From positions 186,001 through 250,000 of the forward strand of contig NZ_JAGQEE010000006.1 in assembly GCF_018304945.1 (NCBI RefSeq): a DNA stretch of 64,000 nt, written 5' to 3'. The position numbers were made by a program, and so were the translations under genes. This document shows positions 35,295 through 43,752 of this stretch, one piece after another (position 1 is the stretch's first letter; every line of letters starts with the position of its first letter). The DNA is from Collimonas humicola. Its GTDB lineage: Bacteria; Pseudomonadota; Gammaproteobacteria; Burkholderiales; Burkholderiaceae_D. A model generated the notes under the pieces. It did no database searches and had not been told where the DNA came from. It worked only from the letters and a program-made list of their open reading frames with translations.

Positions 35295-37766
35295 ATGAAA
35301 TTGTCTTCCAAAGGTCTCGCCCTCATCGGTTCCCTGCTGGTGGCGCAGCCGCCAGCGATCATGGCGCAAACTGCGGCCAAAACAGCAGGCGGCTATGAGC
35401 TGCCGCCGCTGCCTCTGCAAGCCGTGGTGGATGCGCCGCTGCCGCCGCAGTTGTCGGTGAGTCCGCGGCGCGACCTGCTGGCATTGACGCAGACGCCGTC
35501 CTTGCCCGGCATCGACGCCGTCGCCCAGCCCGAGCTGAAGCTGGCGGGCTTGCGCATCAACCCGCGCACCTATGCGCAAAGCCGCTTTTCCTTTGGCAGC
35601 GATCTGCAGTTGCTGGATATCGCCAGCGGCAAGGAAATCCGTCTGCAGGGTTTGCCGCAGCCGCTGGCTATCGCCAGTTCAAGCTGGTCGCCGGACCAGC
35701 GCTATATCGCTTTCAATCAGGTCGATGCCAAGGCCGGCGCCAATGAGCTATGGCTGGTCGATGTCGCCGCGCGCCGCGCGCATCGCTTGACCAAGCTGTC
35801 CTTGAATACGGTCGCGGGAAACGGCTATCGCTGGATGCCGGACAGCCGGCAGCTGCTGGTGCAACTGCGGGTGGAAGGTGCGGCGCCGCTGTCGGACGGC
35901 ATTCCGCGCGGCCCGAATACGCAGATGACGCTGGCGGGTGCCGGCGTCAAGAGCAATCCTACCTATCAGGATCTGTTGAAGAACGAGGACGATGCGCTCA
36001 CGCTTGAGCATTATTTGTGCGCGCAGGCGGCGCTGATCGACCTGGACGGCAAGGTCGTCAAGCTGGGAGAGCCGGCGTTGACGCTGGCGTTGGAGCCGTC
36101 GCCGGACAGCCGTTATGTGCTGCGCCAGCGCATCGAGCGGCCGTTTTCCTACCAGGTGCCGGTTACCAGTTTTCCGCGCCGGATCGAGGTGCTGGACCGC
36201 AGCGGCAAGCTGGTCAAGCAAATCGCCAGCCTGCCGCTGGTGGAAGGCCTGCCGACCGGCAACGACGCCGTGCCTACCGGTGTGCGCAGGATAGACTGGC
36301 GCAACGATGCGCCGGCCACCCTGGTCTGGGCAGAGGCGCAGGATGGCGGCGATCCGGCGCGCCAGGCTGAGGTTCGCGACCTGGTGCTGATGCAGGCGGC
36401 GCCGTTCGAGCAGGCGCCGCAGACGCTGGCGCGTCTGAATTCGCGCTATGCCGGTATCCACTGGGGCAATGGCGAGCTGGCGCTGCTGAACGAGTACTGG
36501 TGGAAGAGCCGGCAGGTCAAGGAATGGCGTATCGCGCCGGACCATCCAGAGCGGGCGCCGCAACTGATACGCGAAGGTTCGTCGGAAGACCGCTACAAGG
36601 ATCCCGGCAGGCCGGTCACGGTGCGCGACGAGCATGGCGAAACGCGCCTGCTGGTGAGCGCCGACGGCGACAGCATCTTCCGTATCGGCAGCGGCGCATC
36701 GCCGGAAGGCGACCGGCCTTTCCTCGACAAGGTCAGCTTGCAAACGCTGCAGGCCACGCGTCTGTTCCATTCACAAGCGCCGTACTACGAAGCGCCGCAG
36801 GTGCTGCTGGACGATAGCGGCCGGCGGCTGCTGACAGCGCGCGAGTCGCCCACCGAGCCCGGCAATTTTTTCGTGCGCGAGCTCGGTGCGGATGTGCAGT
36901 CGGCGCCGCGCGCGCTGACGCATTTCCCGCATCCGACGCCGCAGCTGCAAGGCGTCAGCAAGCAGCTGATCCGCTATAAGCGCAAGGATGGCGTGGAGCT
37001 GACCGGCACCTTGTTCTTGCCGCCCAATTACGATGCCAAGCGCGATGGTCCGCTGCCGATGCTGATGTGGGCTTATCCGGCCGAATACAAATCGGCCGAA
37101 GCGGCCAGCCAGACGACCGATTCACCGTATCGTTTCAATCGCATCGGTTTCTGGCGGCCCCAGGCTTTCCTGGCCATGGGCTACGCCGTGTTCGATGAGT
37201 TTTCGGTGCCGATCGTCGGCGAAGGCAGCAAGGAACCGAACGACACTTACGTGGCGCAGCTGGTCGCCAGCGCCGAGGCGGCGGTGGATGAAGTTGTGCG
37301 GCTGGGCGTCGCCGACCGCGACCGCATTGCGGTCGGCGGCCATTCCTACGGCGCCTTCATGACGGCCAATCTGCTGGCGCATACGCGTTTGTTCAAGGCC
37401 GGCATCGCCCGCAGCGGCGCCTACAACCGTACGCTGACGCCGTTCGGTTTCCAGGCCGAGGAACGCAATTACTGGCAAGCCAGGGACGTCTACCAAGCCA
37501 TGTCGCCGTTCAATTATGCCGACCGGATCAAGGATGCCTTGCTGATGATTCACGGCGAGCAGGACAATAATCCCGGCACCTTCCCGGTGCAGAGCGAGCG
37601 CATGTATGCGGCCATCAAGGGCCTGGGCGGGACAGCGCGTCTGGTCATGCTGCCGAACGAAGCGCATGCCTATCGCGCACGCGAATCGATCATGCAGATG
37701 CTGGCCGAATCGAACCGCTGGCTGGAAACCTATATCGGACCGGGCAAGCCCGCAGTGCAACCCTGA
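35295..37766 (+). CDS. S9-family prolyl oligopeptidase-like serine peptidase (glutamyl endopeptidase type)
   Basis: The 823-residue protein has a signal peptide (LALIGSLLVAQPPAIMAQ), so it acts in the periplasm or outside. A long beta-propeller region covers about residues 60-560. The C-terminal alpha/beta-hydrolase domain has GGHSYGAFM (catalytic Ser near 684), the Asp in HGEQDNNPGT and the His in LPNEAHAYRARE. KRKDGVELTGTLFLPPNYD is the domain linker typical of S9 enzymes, and the whole resembles glutamyl endopeptidases. It is monocistronic, followed by a strong terminator. Confidence 0.9.
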   Translation: MKLSSKGLALIGSLLVAQPPAIMAQTAAKTAGGYELPPLPLQAVVDAPLPPQLSVSPRRDLLALTQTPSLPGIDAVAQPELKLAGLRINPRTYAQSRFSFGSDLQLLDIASGKEIRLQGLPQPLAIASSSWSPDQRYIAFNQVDAKAGANELWLVDVAARRAHRLTKLSLNTVAGNGYRWMPDSRQLLVQLRVEGAAPLSDGIPRGPNTQMTLAGAGVKSNPTYQDLLKNEDDALTLEHYLCAQAALIDLDGKVVKLGEPALTLALEPSPDSRYVLRQRIERPFSYQVPVTSFPRRIEVLDRSGKLVKQIASLPLVEGLPTGNDAVPTGVRRIDWRNDAPATLVWAEAQDGGDPARQAEVRDLVLMQAAPFEQAPQTLARLNSRYAGIHWGNGELALLNEYWWKSRQVKEWRIAPDHPERAPQLIREGSSEDRYKDPGRPVTVRDEHGETRLLVSADGDSIFRIGSGASPEGDRPFLDKVSLQTLQATRLFHSQAPYYEAPQVLLDDSGRRLLTARESPTEPGNFFVRELGADVQSAPRALTHFPHPTPQLQGVSKQLIRYKRKDGVELTGTLFLPPNYDAKRDGPLPMLMWAYPAEYKSAEAASQTTDSPYRFNRIGFWRPQAFLAMGYAVFDEFSVPIVGEGSKEPNDTYVAQLVASAEAAVDEVVRLGVADRDRIAVGGHSYGAFMTANLLAHTRLFKAGIARSGAYNRTLTPFGFQAEERNYWQARDVYQAMSPFNYADRIKDALLMIHGEQDNNPGTFPVQSERMYAAIKGLGGTARLVMLPNEAHAYRARESIMQMLAESNRWLETYIGPGKPAVQP

Positions 37767-37783
37767 AGCAATATCGCGGCAAT

Positions 37784-37816
37784 GAAAAACAGGGGCGCTT
37801 GACGTCCCTGTTTTTC
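37784..37816 (+). terminator. Rho-independent terminator after the S9 peptidase
   Basis: GAAAAACAGGG, 11-nt loop, CCCTGTTTTTC: an 11-bp stem ending in a T run. Confidence 0.88.
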
Positions 37817-37972
37817 ATCCAGGCCATGTTGTTTCAACATGCATTATTGAAATTGGAATGTAAAAACGACATGAAACAAATTCGGCTTGATTGACTCATA
37901 TAGATAGACCTGCATCATCGGGTCGCTTAATTTGATCGTCACAGAAGGATGTTCTTCATATGAGGAAGCCAC

Positions 37973-39025
37973 ATGTCTGATAAAAACAGAAAATTTCAGA
38001 AGCTTGCACTGGCGTGTACGCTGCTTTGCCTGCCTCCTTTTATCTACGCGGCAGAAACCTCCGCCGCAACCGAGGGGACGCCGGACCGCAACGGCAGCTA
38101 TGCCTCGGTCGCGCTCGGCAACGGCATCCTCTACGGCGTCGGCATGGATGGCCAGAAGCCCATGCGCTGGCGCGCGGCGGAAATCAGGTTCGGACAGGAT
38201 GTCGATTTCTTCGGGCGCATGCCGGCAGGCGATACGATGCGGCTCGATTATGTGTATTACAACGAAGGCCATCCCGACAATAACCATCGCGACGGCTATG
38301 CCTTGCAGGCGGTGTACCGGAAAAACCTGCAGCCGCATTTCGGCCTGGAACTTGGCGCCGGTCCCTATTTCAGCATGAACAGAACCACGGTCAACGGCGC
38401 CGAGCACGATGACGCGCGCCTGGGAGCTTTGCTGTCTGTGGCGCTGCTTGGCCGACTGGACCAATATTCGCCCGGCTTGAGCATACGGCTGGCGTATAAC
38501 CATGTGCTCACACCCGGAGCGCCTTCCTCGGATGCCTTGCTGCTGGGCATCGGCAAGGAGCTCGGCGCCGCGCATGTGAGCGCGCCTGATGCAGCCGCCG
38601 ACCATTCGTTGTGGCTGGCGGCGCTGGGAGGTTTTGCGCAGACCAATCAATCGGGACCGGGGAAACGTTTCAGTTACGCGCTTGAAGCAAAAAAATATTA
38701 CGGGCAATGGGCTGCCTCGGTTTCCGGCATAGAGGAAGGCGACGACGGGGTAAGAGTGGACCGCAAGGGCGTGGCGATGCAAGGCTGGTATGTGCAGCCG
38801 ATTGCCGAGCATTGGGATATCAGCGCCGGCGCCGGCCCTTATCTGGCGGCCAATAAAAGGGATGGCGGCGATTGGCGAGTCAACGGCCTGATCACCTTGC
38901 AGCTTGGGCGCGATCTTGGCAGCAACCTGAAAGGCTTTGCCAGTTTCGGGCGCGCGGTTACCTTCAGGAATAAAAACGACGCCGACCTGATGACAGTCGG
39001 CGTCATGAAACGCTTTGATCTCTGA
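37973..39025 (+). CDS. Putative outer-membrane beta-barrel protein
   Basis: The 350-residue protein has a signal peptide (LALACTLLCLPPFIYAAE) followed by alternating hydrophobic/hydrophilic strands. Aromatic residues end many of them, and the C-terminus is VGVMKRFDL (final hydrophobic pattern of outer-membrane proteins). Repeated LGAGPYFSMN / SAGAGPYLAANK elements suggest an eight-to-twelve-stranded barrel, perhaps related to lipid A deacylase-like proteins, but no catalytic motif is seen. It stands alone between the S9 gene and the convergent MHYT gene, only 17 bp from the latter. Confidence 0.6.
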   Translation: MSDKNRKFQKLALACTLLCLPPFIYAAETSAATEGTPDRNGSYASVALGNGILYGVGMDGQKPMRWRAAEIRFGQDVDFFGRMPAGDTMRLDYVYYNEGHPDNNHRDGYALQAVYRKNLQPHFGLELGAGPYFSMNRTTVNGAEHDDARLGALLSVALLGRLDQYSPGLSIRLAYNHVLTPGAPSSDALLLGIGKELGAAHVSAPDAAADHSLWLAALGGFAQTNQSGPGKRFSYALEAKKYYGQWAASVSGIEEGDDGVRVDRKGVAMQGWYVQPIAEHWDISAGAGPYLAANKRDGGDWRVNGLITLQLGRDLGSNLKGFASFGRAVTFRNKNDADLMTVGVMKRFDL

Positions 39026-39042
39026 GGCTGCTTTTCTGATCC

Positions 39043-39807
39043 TCAGTGCAAGGGTTCGGCCAGCTTGTTGTCATCCATGCTGCGTCCCAGCACCACCCAG
39101 AAGATGCACAGGGAGAGCATGCCGGCGACGGCATAGACAGAGACATCGAGATAGTTGCCGCCGATTTTCAGCGGGATCAACGGAGCGTCGGTGGTGCAGA
39201 TCATGTTGGCGGCGTACATGCCGACATAGTGCATGCTGCACACCGCGAGCGCCATCACCAGCGCCGCCGCTATCCTGTGCAATAGCTGGTGCAGGTTAAA
39301 GGCCAGCCACAGCGCGGCGCTGGCGGCGACGATGGCGATCACCATGGAGATCGCGACTGTGGTGAGATTCAATGACATGGTGGCGCGCAGGTTCATTGCA
39401 TACATGCCCATGTAGTGCATGACGCAAACGCCCACGCCTGCCAGCAGGCTGCCGGCCAGCCAGCCGCCGATCTTGAACTTGCCGTGGCTGCCTGCCAGAT
39501 ACAGCGCAATGCCGGAAATCAGGATGGCGGCCAGCAGCGATGCCAAGGTGAGCCAGACGTCGTAGGCAATCGGGACGGACAGGCGATAAGCCTGCATGGC
39601 AAGGAAATGCATGGACCAGATGCCGATGCCGCCCAGCGAGGCGGCGGCGCAGACAGTCATGCCCAGGTCCAGCGTGCCGTCTTTGCGGAACATGGATTTG
39701 GCGCATTGCAGAGCCAGTAACGCGCCCCAGAATGAAATCAGGTACGACAGCAGCACTAGCGCAGCGTCATACCTGGGCGTCAACAACTGGCCTAGCAATG
39801 GATCCAT
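39043..39807 (-). CDS. Stand-alone MHYT-domain integral membrane protein
   Basis: MHYT domains are seven-helix membrane sensors thought to bind a gas through copper. The 254-residue protein carries the three repeats: MHFLAMQAYRL, MHYMGMYAMNL and MHYVGMYAANM, each followed by a helix. The ATG at 39807 is preceded by AGGGA; the frame extends to 39855 without a site. Most MHYT proteins are fused to GGDEF/EAL or kinase outputs; this one has none, so it must signal through a partner or act as a binding protein. Confidence 0.88.
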   Translation of the reverse strand: MDPLLGQLLTPRYDAALVLLSYLISFWGALLALQCAKSMFRKDGTLDLGMTVCAAASLGGIGIWSMHFLAMQAYRLSVPIAYDVWLTLASLLAAILISGIALYLAGSHGKFKIGGWLAGSLLAGVGVCVMHYMGMYAMNLRATMSLNLTTVAISMVIAIVAASAALWLAFNLHQLLHRIAAALVMALAVCSMHYVGMYAANMICTTDAPLIPLKIGGNYLDVSVYAVAGMLSLCIFWVVLGRSMDDNKLAEPLH

Positions 39808-40239
39808 GGTTTTCTCCCTGTTTGAACATGAGCGGCAAGCGGCGCATGGCTGCATCTCTTGCCATTGTTTTTGCAGCTATATTGTTTTTAATTTAAGTAA
39901 TGCGTACTGCGCCGTGGCCTATATCTCTACCCGGATATATATTTCCACGTAGAAATAATATAGGGCTTAAGTTTCTCGCTGACAATATGTGCGGGGAAAT
40001 AATTTGGTAACGTATTGTTGGGCAGGAGCCGCAGCCGGACAGAGGCCGGCGACAGGGGCCCGCTCTGTGTTTTTCTGTTTTTTCTGTTGGAATACAGGCG
40101 GTGGAAAGGGATGAAAGCGACAAATGTATAACCGGGCGCGCCAGTATGGGTACAATGTGCGGTTCATTCATCCAATTGACTGCGTGTTGCCGGATCCCGG
40201 TAGACGGCAGGTCTTTCTTTTTCTGGTCTCATCCAAATT
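39808..40239. other. Intergenic region between divergent MHYT and uup genes
   Basis: 432 bp without a convincing gene. The AT-rich part near 39870-40010 probably holds the leftward MHYT promoter; the uup promoter would lie in 40080-40230. No terminator or strong repeat was seen. Confidence 0.4.
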
Positions 40240-42147
40240 ATGGCTGTCATTTCTATCTCCAATGCGCAACTCGCATTTGGTCATGTCGCGTTGCTGGACC
40301 GCGCGGAATTTTCTCTGGAAGCAGGGGAGCGGGTCGGCCTGATCGGCCGTAACGGCACCGGCAAATCGTCGCTGCTGAAAACCATCGCCGGCGTCTCCAA
40401 GCTGGACGACGGCTTGATGGTGATGCAGCAGGGGATCAAGATCGCCTACGTCGATCAGGAACCGCATTTTGAATCGGACATGTCGGTATTCGACGCCGTC
40501 GCCGCTGGCATGGGCGAGATGCAGGCCCTGCTGAACGAATACGATGCGCTCACCGGCCAGTTCGGCGGCGACAACGACGACGCCATCATGGAGCGCATGC
40601 ACGAGATCCAGAGCAAGCTCGATGCCGCCGACGCCTGGAGCCTGACCAACAAGGTCGAAACCACGCTGGACCGCCTCAACCTCGACAAGAGCCTGCTGAT
40701 GGGCCAGCTTTCCGGCGGTATGCAAAAGCGCGTGGCGTTGGCTTGCGCCCTGGTCAGCACGCCGGACGTCCTGCTGCTGGACGAGCCGACCAACCATCTG
40801 GATTTCAGCTCGATCATGTGGCTGGAAGGTCTGCTGCGCGACTACAAGGGCAGCGTGCTGTTCATCACCCATGACCGCAGTTTCCTGGATAACGTCGCCA
40901 CCCGCATCATCGAACTGGATCGCGGCCGCATCTTGTCCTTCCCCGGCAATTTCACTGCCTACCAGGTGCGCAAGGCCGAGCAGCTGGAAAACGAAGAAGT
41001 CGAGAACGCCAAGTTCGACAAATTCCTGGCGCAGGAAGAAATCTGGATCCGCAAAGGCGTGCAAGCGCGCCGCACCCGCGACGAAGGCCGAGTACGCCGG
41101 CTGGAAGCCTTGCGCCTGGCGCGCAGCGCACGGCGCGAGCAGCAAGGCCAGGTCAAGCTGGATGTCTCCTCCGGCGAACGCTCCGGCAAGATCGTCGCCG
41201 AGCTGACCGACATCAACAAGGCATACGGCAGCAAGGTGATCGTGAATAATTTCACCGCCACCATCCTGCGCGGCGACAAGGTCGGCCTGATCGGCCAGAA
41301 CGGCGCCGGCAAGACCACTTTGCTGAAACTGATCCTGGGCGAAGACCAGCCGGACAGCGGCACGGTCAAGCAGGGCACCAAATTGCAGATCGCGTATTTC
41401 GACCAGATGCGCGCGCAGCTGAATGAAGACGCCAGCCTGGCCGACACCATCGCGCCGGGCAGCGACTGGGTCGAGATCAACGGCCAGCGCAAGCATGTGA
41501 TGACTTACCTGAACGATTTCCTGTTCGCGCCGGAACGTGCGCGCTCGCCGGTCAAATCGCTTTCCGGCGGCGAGCGCAACCGCCTGCTGCTGGCGCGTCT
41601 TTTCGCCAAGCCGGCAAACGTGCTGGTGCTGGATGAACCGACCAACGATCTGGATATCGATACGCTGGAACTGCTGGAAGAACTGCTGGAAGACTACAAC
41701 GGCACCGTATTCCTGGTCAGCCATGACCGCACCTTCCTCGATAACGTGGTGACGCAGGTGATTGCTGCCGAAGGCGATGGCATGTGGCGCGAATATGTCG
41801 GCGGCTATACGGATTGGGAACGCGTGCGTCCCAGCCAGTCGGCGGTGATCGCCAAGGCCAAGAGCGAAGCGAAAGCCGAAGTGAAGCCAGCCGAGCCGGC
41901 CGCGCCGGTAGCCAAGCAGAAAAAGCTGAGCTACAAGGAACAGCGCGAACTGGAAGAGCTGCCTGTACTGATCGCCAAGCTGGAAGCAGAACAAAAGACG
42001 ATTACCGGCCAGCTGGAAGATCCCGATCTGTACAAGCAGAAGCCGGAAGAAGTGAAGCGCCTCAACGAGCGTTTTGCGGAAATCGACGGCTTGCTGCTGG
42101 AGAGCCTGGAAAAGTGGGAAGTGATCGAGGCGCGCAGCAAGGGCTGA
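40240..42147 (+). CDS. uup: ABC-F family ATPase, Uup-type
   Basis: Cytosolic ABC-F protein with two ATPase domains and no membrane part; Uup relatives act on ribosomes or on transposon/replication stability. The 635 residues show Walker A LIGRNGTGKSS (near 32) and LIGQNGAGKTT (near 350), signatures LSGGMQKRVALA and LSGGERNRLLLA, and both Walker B segments LLLDEPTNHLD and LVLDEPTNDLD. The C-terminal extension (KKLSYKEQRELEELPVLIAK onward) is the DNA-binding coiled coil typical of Uup. Confidence 0.93.
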   Translation: MAVISISNAQLAFGHVALLDRAEFSLEAGERVGLIGRNGTGKSSLLKTIAGVSKLDDGLMVMQQGIKIAYVDQEPHFESDMSVFDAVAAGMGEMQALLNEYDALTGQFGGDNDDAIMERMHEIQSKLDAADAWSLTNKVETTLDRLNLDKSLLMGQLSGGMQKRVALACALVSTPDVLLLDEPTNHLDFSSIMWLEGLLRDYKGSVLFITHDRSFLDNVATRIIELDRGRILSFPGNFTAYQVRKAEQLENEEVENAKFDKFLAQEEIWIRKGVQARRTRDEGRVRRLEALRLARSARREQQGQVKLDVSSGERSGKIVAELTDINKAYGSKVIVNNFTATILRGDKVGLIGQNGAGKTTLLKLILGEDQPDSGTVKQGTKLQIAYFDQMRAQLNEDASLADTIAPGSDWVEINGQRKHVMTYLNDFLFAPERARSPVKSLSGGERNRLLLARLFAKPANVLVLDEPTNDLDIDTLELLEELLEDYNGTVFLVSHDRTFLDNVVTQVIAAEGDGMWREYVGGYTDWERVRPSQSAVIAKAKSEAKAEVKPAEPAAPVAKQKKLSYKEQRELEELPVLIAKLEAEQKTITGQLEDPDLYKQKPEEVKRLNERFAEIDGLLLESLEKWEVIEARSKG

Positions 42148-42185
42148 TGCAGCAAGGATTGACGCAGCAAGAGGGGGCGGCGACG

Positions 42186-42755
42186 ATGAGTGGAGAATAT
42201 GTGTTTCCGGTGATTCACACCGAGCGCCTGTTGTTGCGCGAGACGGTCGAACAAGACGCTGAAGCTATCTTTGCGATTCACGGCAACCCCGATCTGATGC
42301 GCTGGTTCGGCACCGATCCGCTGCCTGACCTGGCTGCGGCGCAAGGCTTGATCAGGAAATTCGCCAGCTGGCGCCTGGATGAGAATCCGGGCACGCGCTG
42401 GGCGATCCAGTCCCGCCGGCAGCCTGGCTTGCTTGGCACCTGCGGCTTGTTCAGATGGAACCCGGCATGGCGCAAATGCATGATCGGTTATGAGCTGGCG
42501 GCGCACGCGCAGGGGCAGGGCTATATGCGGGAAACGTTGTCCGCCGTGATGAGCTGGGGCTTTCAGCACATGGCGCTGAACCGCATCGAGGCCATGGTCC
42601 ACCCCGATAACCTGGCGTCGCTCAAACTGTTGCGCCAGCTTGGCTTTGTCGATGAAGGATGTTTGCGCCAGGCAGGGTACTGGCGCGGCCAGTATCACGA
42701 CATGCTGCAGTTGTCGCTGCTGCGCAGCGAGTGGCCGGCGGCGGTCGCTGCATGA
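42186..42755 (+). CDS. GNAT acetyltransferase, RimJ/RimL-like
   Basis: The 189-residue protein follows the ribosomal-protein-acetyltransferase pattern: ERLLLRETVEQDAEAIFAIH at the N-terminus, then GTCGLFRW, IGYELAAHAQGQGYMRETL with the acetyl-CoA loop, and NRIEAMVHPDNLASLKLLRQ with LGFVDEGCLR. ATG 42186 has GAGGGGG at 8 bp; ATG 42147, overlapping the uup stop, is an in-frame alternative that would add 13 residues. It probably shares a transcript with uup. The substrate protein is unknown. Confidence 0.88.
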   Translation: MSGEYVFPVIHTERLLLRETVEQDAEAIFAIHGNPDLMRWFGTDPLPDLAAAQGLIRKFASWRLDENPGTRWAIQSRRQPGLLGTCGLFRWNPAWRKCMIGYELAAHAQGQGYMRETLSAVMSWGFQHMALNRIEAMVHPDNLASLKLLRQLGFVDEGCLRQAGYWRGQYHDMLQLSLLRSEWPAAVAA

Positions 42756-42781
42756 TTTAAACCGAGTTAAACGACGTCCAG

Positions 42782-43633
42782 CTAATTCAGGCGCCGGCTG
42801 GCTTCGCGCAAGTCGATGACCTGCTGCCGCAAGAGCGCCGCATCAGCTGCATGCGGCCGCTGCGCCAGATAGTATTCCAGATCTTCCAAAGCGGCTTGCG
42901 GACAATCCAGTTGCGCAAAGGCCTGCCCGCGGTCGCGCCGTTCGACAGCGTCGTCCGGCAGCAGGATCAGGAGCCGTTGCTGCACTTCCAGCAGCCTTCG
43001 CCAGTGATTGCCTTGTTGATAAATCGCTTTCAGGTTGCGCAGTACGCGCACCAGGATGTCATGCGGATGGGCTGCCTGCAGATAGCTGATCAGGGACAGC
43101 CTGCTGGCCGCTCTTTCTTCATCGTTGCTGGTCGGCAGATAAGGCTCCAGCCGTTCTTCCAGCTCCTCGCGCGACAAGCTGGCGCCGTTGGCAGGGTCGA
43201 TCATGATGTCGCCCGACGGCACTGTCAGTTTCATCAGGAAATGGCCAGGGAACGAGACTCCTTGCACCGGCAGTCCAACCTGCTGCGCCAGTTCGATATA
43301 GATCAGCGCTAGCGAGATCGGAATGCCGCGCCGCTTGGCGATGACCCGGTGCAGGTAGCTGTTGTCGGTATCGTAATAATGATTGACGTTGATCGCGAAT
43401 CCCAGCTCCTGGTAGAAAAAGTGATTTAGCGAACGTAGTTTCTGGATAGCGGTGGTATCTGCCGCCAGGCGCTGGCGCAAGGTGTTGGCCAGCCGGTCCA
43501 TCTCGTTTTGCGGAGCGTCGAAATCCAGCTGGGGATAGACATCCTGGGCAATCGCCAGCGCTGCCTCGAACAAGGGAACATCGCTGGCGGGCTGCACCAG
43601 CGAGGTAAAGTATTCCAGAGATGTGATCGTCAT
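42782..43633 (-). CDS. SirB1-family protein (transglutaminase-like N-terminus, TPR-like C-terminus)
   Basis: The 283-residue protein matches the SirB1 layout: LRSLNHFFYQELGF and NSYLHRVIAKRRGIPISLAL belong to the transglutaminase-like fold. GVSFPGHFLMKL supplies the conserved His and DPANGA the Asp. The C-terminal third is helical repeat (LEVQQRLLILLPDDAVERRD, LEDLEYYLAQRPHAADAALL). Biochemical function is not established. It is co-directional with murJ upstream. Confidence 0.88.
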   Translation of the reverse strand: MTITSLEYFTSLVQPASDVPLFEAALAIAQDVYPQLDFDAPQNEMDRLANTLRQRLAADTTAIQKLRSLNHFFYQELGFAINVNHYYDTDNSYLHRVIAKRRGIPISLALIYIELAQQVGLPVQGVSFPGHFLMKLTVPSGDIMIDPANGASLSREELEERLEPYLPTSNDEERAASRLSLISYLQAAHPHDILVRVLRNLKAIYQQGNHWRRLLEVQQRLLILLPDDAVERRDRGQAFAQLDCPQAALEDLEYYLAQRPHAADAALLRQQVIDLREASRRLN

Positions 43634-43646
43634 GACCCCTATCCTA

Positions 43647-43722
43647 GTGGACTGTTACAGCCAAATCAAGAGCGCGTGCCGTGTACGCGCCCTTCGCTCT
43701 CGATTCGATTGTAACAGTCCAC
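43647..43722. repeat. 76-bp palindromic element between murJ and the SirB1 gene
   Basis: The ends GTGGACTGTTACA (43647-43659) and TGTAACAGTCCAC (43710-43722) are perfect 13-bp inverted repeats. An inner pair (AATCAAGAGCG / CGCTCTCGATT) matches at 10 of 11. The preceding CCTA gives a CTAG edge like that of the MITE-like element at 17264. There is no T run, so it is a mobile palindrome or a processed hairpin rather than a typical terminator. Confidence 0.7.
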
Positions 43723-43752
43723 CGGCAAACTATTTTCTCTGACGCTGACGTC

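Noticed and set aside
40168-41994. 608-codon open frame on the minus strand across uup
   Set aside because: It is the shadow of the GC-rich uup gene; composition is unlike protein families here and uup has all ABC-F motifs on the plus strand.
41784-42185. Upstream extension of the GNAT acetyltransferase frame into uup
   Set aside because: The extension is antiphase translation of uup; the acetyltransferase domain begins at 42186.
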